Below are positions 9,167 to 17,690 of a stretch of DNA of 64,000 nucleotides, one piece after another. Origin of the DNA: Nocardiopsis sp. ATB16-24 (GTDB lineage: Bacteria; Actinomycetota; Actinomycetes; Streptosporangiales; Streptosporangiaceae); contig NZ_JASCXJ010000012.1 of NCBI RefSeq assembly GCF_030271535.1, positions 1-64,000 of the forward strand, read 5' to 3'. A model generated the notes under the pieces. That model saw only the letters and a list, made by a program, of their open reading frames with translations, had not been told where the DNA came from and did no database searches. Position numbers and translations under genes: made by a program. Positions within the stretch are counted from its first letter, which is position 1; each line of letters starts with the position of its first letter.

Positions 9167-10906
9167 CTAACGTCCGCCAACGGCCCAGGCGCGAATCCTG
9201 GCGATCCGCTCGCGGATCTGTTCCGGGGTCGCCTGCGCGACCGGGGGCCCACCGCAGGCACGCCGGAGCTCGTTGTGAATCACCCCGTGAGGCTTGCCCG
9301 TGCGGTGGTGCCAGGCGCCCACCAACCCACTCAGTTCACGGCGCAGGTCAGCCAGGACCTCATGAGTCGGACCCTCGTCCTCGACGGCGGGCTCGCCCTT
9401 CTTCCTGGCCTTGAGCTCGTTGGCCTTGATCTCGGCCTTGCGCTTGCGCAGGAGTTGGGAGACCTGCTGGGGGTCGAGCAGACCGGGCAGTCCCAGGAAG
9501 TCCTCCTCCTCGGTCGATCCCGGCGTTCCACCGTACTCGGCTCCGTCGTAGAGGGCCCGGTCGAACTCCGCGGCCGATTCCATGGTCTCGAAGGGCAGTT
9601 CCTCCCCGGCGTCGGGGGTGTCCCTCTTCCGGTTGGCCTCCTTGAGGAGGTCCTCCTCCGGATACTCGTCCCCCTCGGTGGGGGCCCTGTCCAGCACGTG
9701 GTCGCGCTCACGCTCCATCTCCCCCGCGTACTCCAACAGAGTCGGCACCGAGGGCAGGAAGACCGAGGCGACCTCACCGCGCCGGCGCACACGGACGAAG
9801 CGGCCGATGGCCTGGGCGAAGAACAGCGCGGTACTGGTGGAGGTCGCGTAGACGCCGACCATCAACCGGGGCACGTCCACCCCTTCGGAGACCATCCGCA
9901 CCGCGACCATCCAGCGGTCGTCGCTCGCGGCGAACCGGGAGATCTTCCTGGAGGCGGTCGGATCGTCGGACAGCACCACGGTGGCGCCCTTGCCGGTGAT
10001 CTGCCGCAGGATGCGCGCGTAGGCACGGGCGTTCTCGTGATCACTGGCGATGACCAGCGCACCCGCGTCCGGGTGTGTCTTGCGGACCTCGGTCAGGCGG
10101 CGGTCCGCGGCTTGGAGCACCCGCTTGATCCAGTCGCCCTTGGGGTCCAGTGCCGCGCGCCAGGCCTGGGACAGCGCGTCCTGGGTGAGCGGTTCGCCCA
10201 GCCGCGCGGCCAACTCGTCGCCCGCGCGGGTGCGCCAGCGCATCTCGCCCGAGTAGGCCATGAAGATGACCGGGCGCACGACCCCGTCGTTCAACGCGGG
10301 CCCGTAGCCGTAGCTGTAGTCCCACGAGCAGCGGCGTACCCCCGAGGGGTCCTGAACGTAGTCCACGAACGGGATCGGGTTGATATCGGAACGAAAGGGG
10401 GTACCGGTCAGGCTGAGCCGCCTGCCCGCCGGGTCGAAGGCCTCACGTACGGCCTCGCCCCAGGACAGGGAGTCCCCGGCGTGGTGGACCTCGTCGAAGA
10501 TGACGAGGGTCTTGCGGGCCTCGGTGCGGTTCCGGTGCAGCATCGGATGCGCGGCCACCTGGGCGTAGGTGACCGCCGCCCCGACGTACTGGCGCCCCAG
10601 AGCGCCCTGTCCGTTGCGAAAGTCCGGGTCGATGGCGATGCCGAACCTGGCGGCGGCCTCGGCCCACTGCTTCTTGAGGTGTTCGGTGGGGCACACGATG
10701 GTGATCGCGCGCACGGTGTGTCGGTGGAGGAGTTCCTTGGCCAGGGTGAGGGCGAAGGTGGTCTTCCCCGCACCCGGGGTCGCCACCGCGAGGAAGTCGC
10801 GTGGTTCGCGGCGGAAGTACTCCTCGAACGCCTCCCGCTGCCATGCGCGAAGGCCCTTCAGCCGGTCCTCCGTCGTGGTCTGCGTCACCGTCATGCCTCG
10901 GCCCAT
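9167..10906 (-). CDS. DEAD/DEAH-box superfamily 2 helicase
   Basis: A 579-residue SF2 ATPase of a form conserved in Streptomyces and relatives. Motif I is ATPGAGKTT at residues 42-50, motif II DEVHH at 138-142, motif III SLTGTPFRSD, and the second RecA domain contains RMVSEGVDVPR and QAIGRFVR. An acidic linker and a Lys-rich C-terminus follow, ending in a conserved GKPHGVIHNELRR block. The family is annotated as a DNA/RNA helicase without a settled function; a repair or RNA role is inference. Two close ATG starts (10906 and 10894) are possible. It is followed by a small membrane gene 113 bases away on the far side. Confidence 0.9.
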   Translation of the reverse strand: MGRGMTVTQTTTEDRLKGLRAWQREAFEEYFRREPRDFLAVATPGAGKTTFALTLAKELLHRHTVRAITIVCPTEHLKKQWAEAAARFGIAIDPDFRNGQGALGRQYVGAAVTYAQVAAHPMLHRNRTEARKTLVIFDEVHHAGDSLSWGEAVREAFDPAGRRLSLTGTPFRSDINPIPFVDYVQDPSGVRRCSWDYSYGYGPALNDGVVRPVIFMAYSGEMRWRTRAGDELAARLGEPLTQDALSQAWRAALDPKGDWIKRVLQAADRRLTEVRKTHPDAGALVIASDHENARAYARILRQITGKGATVVLSDDPTASRKISRFAASDDRWMVAVRMVSEGVDVPRLMVGVYATSTSTALFFAQAIGRFVRVRRRGEVASVFLPSVPTLLEYAGEMERERDHVLDRAPTEGDEYPEEDLLKEANRKRDTPDAGEELPFETMESAAEFDRALYDGAEYGGTPGSTEEEDFLGLPGLLDPQQVSQLLRKRKAEIKANELKARKKGEPAVEDEGPTHEVLADLRRELSGLVGAWHHRTGKPHGVIHNELRRACGGPPVAQATPEQIRERIARIRAWAVGGR

Positions 10907-11019
10907 CCCCCATCACTCACCTGCAAGAGGTTAGCCCCCACACCCCACCGATCCGGGAAGCGGACCAGTGGCGCCGCGCACACGGCGTACCCTTCCCCTG
11001 TGCTCCACGGCCGGAGCGA

Positions 11020-11292
11020 CTACCCCTCTCCCTCGGGCACCTGCTCCACGGGAGCCCCCTCCTCACCGGGAATCACGGCTTCCTCCCCCTCTCCGGGGAT
11101 CCCGACCTCCTCACCACCGCCCGCACCGGCGCCCTCGACGTCCACGGCGCCGTCGTTGAAGGGCATGTGCGGAGAGATCGCCGGGAAGGCGAAGAACCAC
11201 AGCAGCGCGGCCGCTCCGGCCAACAGGCCGACCGCCATGATGAACTTGGAGGCCCAGGGACCGGGCAGGACACGCCAGATCAGACCGTACAT
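11020..11292 (-). CDS. Small membrane protein with acidic tail
   Basis: A 90-residue protein with one membrane segment (about residues 17-40) followed by a Gly/Glu-rich, strongly acidic tail. I do not recognise a family. It begins 16 bases after the sortase gene ends on the same strand and has a GAGGA ribosome site, so it is probably co-transcribed with it. Small membrane partners beside class E sortases occur in other actinomycetes. There is no LAxTG-type sorting motif, so it is not an obvious sortase substrate. Confidence 0.7.
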   Translation of the reverse strand: MYGLIWRVLPGPWASKFIMAVGLLAGAAALLWFFAFPAISPHMPFNDGAVDVEGAGAGGGEEVGIPGEGEEAVIPGEEGAPVEQVPEGEG

Positions 11293-11308
11293 TCGTGTTC
11301 CTCACTCC

Positions 11309-12118
11309 TCACTCGTCTGCGGCGGGGGCCATGTGCGCGATCGAGTCGGGCATCCCCTCCGACTTGGGGGTGGTCTCCACCAGCTCTCCCCACACGATCA
11401 GGCGGTGCGTGTTGTTCAGCTTGGGCGCGCACGTGGTGAGGGTGAGCAGGGAGCGCCCGGGTCCCTCCTCGGTCTCGGCGCCCTCGGTCTCCTCGGCGAA
11501 CGGGTCGGGTTCGATCACCCACACGTCCGTCGGCAGGACCGTCTCCTCCCGGAAGACCTCGTAGGTGTAGAAGTTCTCCCCGTCCTCCAGGACCATGACG
11601 TCGCCGTTCTCCAGCAGGTCCAGGTCCCAGAACAATCCCGGCGTGCGGTGGGCGGCCACCGCGTAGTTGCCCTCTCCACCCGGTGTGCTGGGGTACTCCG
11701 TGTAGTGGCCGGGACTGTAACGGATGTCATCCGGTGTGGTGCCGTTGACGACCACCCAGTCCAGGTCCAACGACGGCAGGTACAGACGGCTGTCGGCGCT
11801 GCCCGGCAGCGGCTCCGACTCCGGCCCCGCCTCCTCCGTGGCGGCCCAGGCCTCCTCCAGTCCTTGGGCGAGGTCCTGCTGTTCGCGATCGGTCTCCCAC
11901 TGGGATCCGTAGACCTCGTAAGCGGCGTAGAAGAGCATGACCAGGCCTGCCGTCAGCATGATCTCGCCGAAGAACCTGACGGTACCGCGTACGACGTCGC
12001 CGGGGGTGATCCTCGGTTTGGGGGCACGGCGGCGCCGGCCGCCCGAAGCTCGACGTCCACGGCTCCGTCCGTCTTCGGACCGGGAACCCTCGTGGAACTG
12101 CCGTTCAGTTGTGGACAC
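11309..12118 (-). CDS. srtE: Class E sortase
   Basis: Membrane-anchored transpeptidase that links LAxTG-type proteins to peptidoglycan. The 269-residue product has an Arg-rich cytoplasmic N-terminus, a membrane segment near residues 50-70 and the extracellular catalytic domain with H157 (AVAAHRT), C230 (LTLTTCAPK) and R239. The YSPGHY segment is typical of class E. A GTG at 12118 is chosen for its AGTAGG ribosome site; a TTG at 12121 is the alternative. No cell-wall-anchored substrate gene is adjacent. The next feature is a decayed hmuV, which suggests that a larger locus was lost. Confidence 0.9.
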   Translation of the reverse strand: MSTTERQFHEGSRSEDGRSRGRRASGGRRRRAPKPRITPGDVVRGTVRFFGEIMLTAGLVMLFYAAYEVYGSQWETDREQQDLAQGLEEAWAATEEAGPESEPLPGSADSRLYLPSLDLDWVVVNGTTPDDIRYSPGHYTEYPSTPGGEGNYAVAAHRTPGLFWDLDLLENGDVMVLEDGENFYTYEVFREETVLPTDVWVIEPDPFAEETEGAETEEGPGRSLLTLTTCAPKLNNTHRLIVWGELVETTPKSEGMPDSIAHMAPAADE

Positions 12119-12162
12119 CAATACGACCTACTTCTGTGGGCGCCTCCGGACGTACCGGCTAC

Positions 12163-12622
12163 CTACCGGAGGGGAACGACCAGAGGAACCCCGGTACGCG
12201 GATGCGGCAGGACTTCGACCTCGTGCTGGTAGACGGAGCTGAGCAGCGACGCTGTGAACACGTCCGCGGGGGAGCCCTGTGCGACGCACCGCCCTCCGGA
12301 CGGTATCGCCACACGATGGGCGTAGGCTGCCGCAAGCCCCAAATCGTGCAGCACCACGATAACCGCCCCACCGCGCTCCGTGAGCTGTTCCGCGATGCCC
12401 GGTACGAGTTCCCGGTGTCGAAGGTCCGACGCGGCCGTCGGTTCGTTCGGCGGGAACGGTCGGGTGTCCTGGGCCGGGGCTCGGGCGGACATCACCCGCA
12501 CCCGCCCCCCGCACCCGAGCGTGAGAAGACGCCGTCCGGCGAGGTGGGACACGGCCTCCCCGAGAGCGCGTCAGAGCACGCTCGGCGGCATCCCCTGTGC
12601 CCCTTCCCGCCCCTGGGAGCAC
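12163..12622 (-). pseudogene. hmuV: Decayed heme ABC transporter ATPase (hmuV remnant)
   Basis: The C-terminal half of a HmuV-like ATPase can be read, but only across two frames. The upstream part (AAERALTRSR, frame open to 12622) shifts frame near 12560 into EAVSHLAGRR. The signature loop has decayed to LGCGG (normally LSGGE), and Walker B reads PNEPTAAS where DEPTAAL is expected, replacing the metal-binding aspartate by Asn. The H-loop region VLHDLGLAAAYAHRV and the tail VYQHEVEVLPHPRTGVPLV are well kept. The Walker A half and the HmuT/HmuU partner genes are absent. It cannot be an active transporter ATPase and is best read as the relic of a heme-uptake locus. Confidence 0.85.
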
Positions 12623-12624
12623 CG

Positions 12625-12674
12625 ACGCCCAGGGCCCTGACGCACACCGTGTCGTGTACCAGGGCCCTGGGCGT
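12625..12674 (-). terminator. Long-arm hairpin after the DUF3039 gene
   Basis: Perfect 15-bp arms (12625-12639 and 12660-12674) flank a 20-base loop, itself partly self-complementary. It lies 56 bases past the stop of the DUF3039 gene and marks the upstream edge of the hmuV relic. Confidence 0.55.
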
Positions 12675-12730
12675 ACGCCGCGATGATCCGCGACCGTTCC
12701 CCCGCGCGAAACCGGACCGGGGGAGGAGGC

Positions 12731-12973
12731 CTACTTCGTCATCTCCTCGTAGACCTTCTTGCACTCGGGGCACACCGGGAACTTCTTCGGGTCCCGGTTG
12801 GGCACCCAGACCTTGCCGCACAGGGCGATCACCGGGTTGCCCGTGACCGCGCTCTCGGTGATCTTGTCCTTCTGCACGTAATGGGCGAACCGTTCCCGAT
12901 CCCCGTCACCGTGGGAGATATCCGGTTTGGTCTCGCTGTCCGGGAGGACCTTGTTGAGAATGTCCATCGCCAT
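12731..12973 (-). CDS. DUF3039 protein
   Basis: An 80-residue actinobacterial protein of unknown function. The family core DRERFAHYVQKDKITESA and ALCGKVWVPNRDPKKFP is present, followed by CPECKKVYEE. Cysteines in ALCGK and CPEC could bind a metal. It stands as a single gene with a terminator behind it. No function can be given. Confidence 0.88.
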   Translation of the reverse strand: MAMDILNKVLPDSETKPDISHGDGDRERFAHYVQKDKITESAVTGNPVIALCGKVWVPNRDPKKFPVCPECKKVYEEMTK

Positions 12974-13038
12974 CGTGCCTCACACCTTTCGACGTCTGTG
13001 TTCCACGTTATAGGGTGCCGCGCCCCGCCCTGGCGGAC

Positions 13039-13620
13039 TCAGTTCATGGTCGGATCCTCGGGAAAGGTGGAGAGCAACGCCATGTCACCGCCCTGACGGC
13101 GCAGCACGCGGGACCACAGTCCCTCCGGGGCCGTGGTGAAGATGTCGTCGGCGAACGCGTCCACCACGTACCAGGCACCCTCGTCGATCTCCTCGGTCAA
13201 CTGGCCTTCGCTCCACCCGGCGTATCCGGCGAAGACGCGGAAGGCGCCGAGCGCCCCGCCCAGTGTCCGGAGAGGACCGTCGAGGTCGACCACGCCCACA
13301 CCGTCCAGGCCCGTCCGTGGGCTCAGCCCGTCCAGCGGCGCCCATCCCGGTGGCGGCTCTCCCGGGCCGGCCACCCCCAGGGCGATACCCGAACCGGGGC
13401 CCACGGGCCCTCCGGAGAACATCACCGCGGGTTCGCTGGCGTAGGCGCCCCAGCCGGTGACGACCTCGTCCACGGGCAGACTCAACGGCCGGTTGAGGAT
13501 CACGCCGAGGGTGCCGTCGGAGGTGTCGTCGACGACGAACACCACCGAACGACGGAAGGAGTCCTCCTGAAGAAGGGGGGCTGCCACGAGGAGGCGTCCG
13601 GTCATCGTCGGCTGGTCCAT
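13039..13620 (-). CDS. YqgE/AlgH family (UPF0301) protein
   Basis: A 193-residue YqgE/AlgH-fold protein. Conserved blocks are LLVAAPLLQEDSFRRSVV, TLGVILNRPL, FSGGPVG and RVFAGYAGWSEGQL. The biochemical role of the family is unsettled, though AlgH was named as an alginate regulator in Pseudomonas. The ATG at 13620 is preferred because GGTAGG lies 8 bases upstream; the GTG at 13629 has poor spacing. It stands 76 bases after the malic enzyme start on the same strand. Confidence 0.9.
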   Translation of the reverse strand: MDQPTMTGRLLVAAPLLQEDSFRRSVVFVVDDTSDGTLGVILNRPLSLPVDEVVTGWGAYASEPAVMFSGGPVGPGSGIALGVAGPGEPPPGWAPLDGLSPRTGLDGVGVVDLDGPLRTLGGALGAFRVFAGYAGWSEGQLTEEIDEGAWYVVDAFADDIFTTAPEGLWSRVLRRQGGDMALLSTFPEDPTMN

Positions 13621-13696
13621 GTCCCACACCTACCCCGGAACTCGCGTCGACGTGCCCGTGTTCTCCACGCCGTTATCCCCGGTGAGGTCCGCGGCA

Positions 13697-15103
13697 TCAC
13701 TTTCCGCGGGCGTCCCGGTCGCGTTGCGCGGCCTCCCGCACGGCCGTGGCCACGTGGTGGGACAGGTCGGAGTGGAAGACGCTGGGGATGATGTAGTTGG
13801 GACCCAACTCGTCCTCGGTGACCACGTCGGCCAGGGCCTCGGCGGCGGCGACCATCATGTCCGAGTTGACGTAGTGGCTCTGCGCGTCCAGCAGACCGCG
13901 GAAGAAGCCGGGGAACACCAGGACGTTGTTGATCTGGTTGGGGTAGTCGCTGCGGCCGGTGGCCACGACGGCCGCGTGCAGGTGGGCGATGTCCGGATCG
14001 ATCTCGGGTTCGGGGTTGGCCAGCGCGAAGATGATGGAGTCGCTGTTCATCTCGACGATGTCCTCGCCGCTGAGCACGTTGGGCGCGGACACGCCGATGA
14101 ACACGTCCGCCCCGGTCACGGCGCCGCGCAGGTCGCCGCTGTAGCCCGTGGGGTTGGTGTTCTCCGCGATCCACCGCAGGTTGGCGTCCAGGTCCTCACG
14201 ACCGGTGTGCACGGCTCCGTGGACGTCGCTGACGATGATGTCACGGGCACCGGCGTGCTTGAGCAGTTTGAGGATCGCGGTGCCCGCGGCGCCCGCACCG
14301 GACATGGCGATACGGACCTCGTCGAGCTTCTTGCCCACCACCCGCAGGCCGTTGCGCAGGGCCGCCAGGACGACGATGGCCGTGCCGTGCTGGTCGTCGT
14401 GGAAGACGGGGATGTCGAGAAGCTCGCGCAGGCGGGCCTCGACCTCGAAGCAGCGGGGGGCGGAGATGTCCTCCAGGTTGATGCCGCCGAACCCGGGGGC
14501 GAGGATCTGAACGGTGCGGACGATCTCGTCCACGTCCTGGGTGTCCAGGGCGATGGGCCAGGCGTCGATGTCGGCGAAGCGTTTGAACAGGGCGGCCTTC
14601 CCCTCCATGACCGGCATGGCGGCCTCGGGTCCGATGTTGCCCAGTCCCAGGACCGCGGAGCCGTCGGTGACCACGGCGACGCTGTTGCGCTTGATGGTCA
14701 ACCGGCGGGCGTCGTCCTTGTTGGCGGCGATGGCCTGGGAGACGCGGGCGACCCCGGGGGTGTAGGCCATGGAGAGCTCGTCGCGGTTGCGCAGCGCCAC
14801 CTTGGACTTCATCTCGATCTTGCCGCCCAGGTGCATGAGGAAGGTGCGGTCGCTGACCTTGTGCACGACCACGCCCTCGAGGGCGCCGAGGGCGGCGATG
14901 ATGGCCTGTGCGTGTTCGGTGTCGCGGGCGGCGCACGTGACGTCGATCCGGATGCGTTCCCGCTCGGCCGCGGCCACGTCCAGCGCGGTGACCATGCCGC
15001 CCACCCGCTCCACTGCGTTGGTGAGACTGCCGACCGCACTGCCCCCAGCGTCCAGTTCGAGACGGACGGTGATGGAGTAGGAAACGCTGGGAAGGGTGGC
15101 CAC
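13697..15103 (-). CDS. NAD-dependent malic enzyme with N-terminal ACT domain
   Basis: Oxidative decarboxylation of malate to pyruvate and CO2. The 468-residue protein starts with an ACT-like regulatory domain (about residues 5-80), then the malic domain (MAYTPGVARVSQAI, VTDGSAVLGLGNIG, FHDDQHGTAIV) and the NAD-binding domain (SGAGAAGTAI, FALANPEPEI). The ACT domain implies control by a small ligand, not identified. GTG at 15103 has a GAGGAG site 6 bases upstream. The gap upstream contains an AT-rich patch at 15262-15300, the likely promoter area. Confidence 0.94.
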   Translation of the reverse strand: MATLPSVSYSITVRLELDAGGSAVGSLTNAVERVGGMVTALDVAAAERERIRIDVTCAARDTEHAQAIIAALGALEGVVVHKVSDRTFLMHLGGKIEMKSKVALRNRDELSMAYTPGVARVSQAIAANKDDARRLTIKRNSVAVVTDGSAVLGLGNIGPEAAMPVMEGKAALFKRFADIDAWPIALDTQDVDEIVRTVQILAPGFGGINLEDISAPRCFEVEARLRELLDIPVFHDDQHGTAIVVLAALRNGLRVVGKKLDEVRIAMSGAGAAGTAILKLLKHAGARDIIVSDVHGAVHTGREDLDANLRWIAENTNPTGYSGDLRGAVTGADVFIGVSAPNVLSGEDIVEMNSDSIIFALANPEPEIDPDIAHLHAAVVATGRSDYPNQINNVLVFPGFFRGLLDAQSHYVNSDMMVAAAEALADVVTEDELGPNYIIPSVFHSDLSHHVATAVREAAQRDRDARGK

Positions 15104-15289
15104 GTGTCGCTCCTCGGCTCTTGCTCTGTGTCGTGCGTCCGCGGGGCACCTCCGGTACCGCCCGCGCGCGAAACCCGGTTCGGGGGAGACTGTCCTGAGC
15201 CCGCAACCGAGTCGCCTCACCCTACCCGAGTCAAGCCCCCACCTTCAGCACAAAGCAACAATTCCCGCTATAGGAAAAAATCGCACAAT

Positions 15290-16057
15290 TTATGATGACT
15301 CTTGCGTGTCTCCGCGATCAATCGACGAGGCGCCGGTGTCCGTTGCGGCGGCGCGGTCGCGTGCCGCTCGCACGATGAGGTCCGCGCAGGCCCCGAGCGT
15401 CAGCGACGGCGCGTCCAGGACCAGATGGTAGTGACGCGGATCGGCGGGGTCGGTCCGGTAGAACCGCCGCACGTAGGCCGCCCGGGCGCGGTCGTTGTCG
15501 TCGAGCAGACGCAGGGTGGGCGCCTCACCGCCCCAGTCGTGACCGCAACGTTCGGTGCGGTCACCCGCCTCCCACAACTCCCGTGCCCGGCGCAGGCGGG
15601 CGTGACGGTCGCCGTCCAGACGCACGTGCAGGGCGGTGGGATGGTCCGCGAGCACCACGGCACCGGCCCGTCCGAGGACGACGCCGCCCTTGTGGGCGAC
15701 CTCGCCCACGACCCGTTCCGTCTGTTCCACGAACTCGTGGTCGTAGAGGAGACGGCCCTCGTCGTTGGTGGTACCGATGAAGACGGTGTCCACGCTGCCG
15801 ATGGTGACGGTGGGCAGGCGGGCCGCGCTGGAGAGCAGGCGTTCGAGTCGACCCGGCGCACGGTCATCGCGTTGGAGGGCCTCGTCCAGGGAACATCCGA
15901 TCTGCGCGGCCACCGCGCTGGGGACCGCGCGGTCCAGGAAGGCCACGCCCAGTCGCGCGGCGACGGCCGGACCGATCACGCCGCCCCCCGCGCCGTAGGC
16001 GGCCGAGATCGTGACCACCGGGGTCACGCGCCCTTGGGAGGGGTCATGGGTCGCCAT
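15290..16057 (-). CDS. Cytidylate-kinase-like protein
   Basis: A 255-residue P-loop protein of the cytidylate-kinase-like group (cytidylate_kin2 type). The N-terminal VVTISAAYGAGGGVIGPAVA resembles the nucleotide-binding loop of these proteins but lacks a normal GKS/T ending, as in other members. VVLGRAGAVVLADHP and YVRRFYRTDPADPRHYHLV match the family core. The substrate is unknown; a nucleotide kinase role is family-level inference. Single gene between malic enzyme and the ybbN terminator. Confidence 0.82.
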   Translation of the reverse strand: MATHDPSQGRVTPVVTISAAYGAGGGVIGPAVAARLGVAFLDRAVPSAVAAQIGCSLDEALQRDDRAPGRLERLLSSAARLPTVTIGSVDTVFIGTTNDEGRLLYDHEFVEQTERVVGEVAHKGGVVLGRAGAVVLADHPTALHVRLDGDRHARLRRARELWEAGDRTERCGHDWGGEAPTLRLLDDNDRARAAYVRRFYRTDPADPRHYHLVLDAPSLTLGACADLIVRAARDRAAATDTGASSIDRGDTQESS

Positions 16058-16168
16058 GGGGCACCTGCCAACCTGCCGTGCGGGCCGTATACCCGCTTCT
16101 TGGCGGTTCTGTACCCCACTGGCCGCGGGCTATCCCGTCCGCGCACCACCGTACGCCCGCCCCTGGGA

Positions 16169-16211
16169 ACACGGAGCGTCCGTGCCGGTCGCCGGCACGG
16201 ACGCTCCGTGT
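16169..16211 (-). terminator. 20-bp perfect hairpin after ybbN
   Basis: Perfect 20-bp arms (16169-16188 and 16192-16211) with a 3-base loop lie 23 bases beyond the ybbN stop. No T run follows. The stem is far longer than needed for intrinsic termination. Confidence 0.8.
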
Positions 16212-16233
16212 CCTTCGGCCTCCGATCCGCGGC

Positions 16234-17187
16234 TCAGAACAGTGCGGAGGTGAGCTTGCGGCGGGCGGCGCCGACCCTCGGGTCGCCCGGGGGCAACAGA
16301 TCGAACAGTTCGAGCAGGTGGGTGCGCACCCGGTCGCGTTCCTTGTCACCGGTGCGCTTGACGGTGGCGATGAGCCGGTCGAAGGCGTCCTCGAACTTAC
16401 CGCCGTACATGTCGATGTCGGCCACGGTGATCTGGGCCTCGACGTCCTCGGGGTGGTCGGCGGCCCTCTGACGGACCGCACCGGCGTCCACCGTCTGGAG
16501 GCGGCCGACCAGGCGGACCTGGGCGAGCTTGCTCTTGGACTCGGTGTCGCCCGGGTCGGCCTCCACCGCCTTGGCGTAGACGTCCGCCGCCGCCTCGAAG
16601 TCACCCCGCTCCAGCGCCTCCTGGGCCTCGACGTCCACCGGTCGGGCCTGGGGCTGTTCGGGGCCTCCCGTGGCCTGGTCCTCGGCCCCCGGTTCCCCGG
16701 TGACGGTGCCGGGGTGCTCCGGAGGCAGGGCGCCCTGTTCCTTGAGGGCGGCGAAGGCCTCGTCGAGCCAACCGCTGAGCTGCTCCTCCGTCGCCGGACC
16801 CGCGGGACCGGGCAGGAGCTGACCCTGGACGACCACGACGATCATCGGCGCGGTGGGCACCCGCAGGGCCTGGACCAGCTGTGGACTCGCCTCGCTGTCG
16901 ACCTTGGCCAGGAACCAGTTGCCGCCCGAGGCCGCCGAGAGCCTGTCCAACGCGTCCTCGACCTGCTTGGACTGTTCGGACCAGCCCGCGAGAACGGCCA
17001 GTACGACCGGGGACGCCATGGACCGTTCCAGGACCTGGGCCTGGAAGTTGGACTCGTCGACGTTGACGGCGTAGGGATTGGATCGGCCCGCCGACTCCGC
17101 CGCACGCTGCTTGGCCTCACGCTCCATGGCCGCCTTGCGCGCGCCGAGGTCAACGGCACTGTTCGGTGAAAAGTCCGAAGGCTGCAT
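16234..17187 (-). CDS. ybbN: YbbN/CnoX-like thioredoxin-fold co-chaperone
   Basis: A 317-residue protein with a thioredoxin domain (about residues 40-150) and C-terminal TPR-like helices (about 185-310), the YbbN layout. The redox site is lost: the position of WCxxC reads WSEQS, so it cannot act as a dithiol reductase. By family it may deliver clients to GroEL/DnaK or protect proteins during oxidative stress. The acidic Pro/Gly-rich linker separates the domains. The start ATG at 17187 opens a 500-base divergent gap. Confidence 0.9.
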   Translation of the reverse strand: MQPSDFSPNSAVDLGARKAAMEREAKQRAAESAGRSNPYAVNVDESNFQAQVLERSMASPVVLAVLAGWSEQSKQVEDALDRLSAASGGNWFLAKVDSEASPQLVQALRVPTAPMIVVVVQGQLLPGPAGPATEEQLSGWLDEAFAALKEQGALPPEHPGTVTGEPGAEDQATGGPEQPQARPVDVEAQEALERGDFEAAADVYAKAVEADPGDTESKSKLAQVRLVGRLQTVDAGAVRQRAADHPEDVEAQITVADIDMYGGKFEDAFDRLIATVKRTGDKERDRVRTHLLELFDLLPPGDPRVGAARRKLTSALF

Positions 17188-17690
17188 GCTTCCATCCTGC
17201 CGTATGCGCGAGCGGTTCGCGGCCGTCTCCCCGAGGCCGTGGACAGGAGCCCGACCCCCGAGTCCGGGCTCCTGTCCCTCTTCTCCGGCCGACCCCCTCC
17301 AGCCTCATCCCCCATGAGGCCCCTCCCCGGAGAGGGCTCTTCACCTTTGCGAACCGTGTCCGTCCCCGGTACCGCGGCAGGGCGGCACCGGGAACGACCC
17401 GTTCGCGGTCGCCCGTGTTCGACACCGCCCGCACCGACGACATGTTCCGTGGTCGCTCGCGTACATACGGAACGTACGCCACATGAAGCGGAAAGGCGGT
17501 GGAAAAGCACGGGGCTTCCCCTGAAGACGACTGGACGGCGGCCCCTACGGGTGAGTCCTCGTGAAACCCCGAAGAGCCAGCGTCGCCTTCGGTGTCCCAC
17601 CCTGACGGCTCAAAGCCTGTCCCGCGAGCAACTGCGGTGGATTCTCAAAGCTGCGGTTTTACTTGCAACTCGATCACTATTATCTGGGAC
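17188..17690. other. Divergent gap, ybbN / Scr1-type regulator
   Basis: No gene is supported. It holds a perfect 13-bp inverted repeat at 17241-17253/17265-17277 (11-base loop) that looks like a terminator although no gene ends here, and a smaller repeat GCGTAC...GTACGC around 17458-17478 that could be an operator. The last 40 bases are AT-rich and carry the regulator's probable -10 box. Confidence 0.55.
17678..17683 (+). promoter_or_regulatory. -10 box giving a leaderless regulator mRNA
   Basis: TATTAT lies 7 bases before the ATG at 17691, so transcription would begin at or next to the start codon. There is no ribosome site before that ATG, and no clear -35 hexamer was found. Leaderless mRNAs are frequent in actinomycetes. 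Confidence 0.45.

Noticed and set aside
9107-12232. A 1,041-codon open frame on the plus strand
   Set aside because: It is antisense to the helicase, the small membrane protein and the sortase, all with clear families. Its Val/Gly/Leu-rich product matches nothing and is a by-product of GC-rich codon use.
12128-12622. A 164-codon minus-strand frame as a real gene
   Set aside because: Only its first part matches HmuV; the rest of the homology is in another frame. It is part of the pseudogene.
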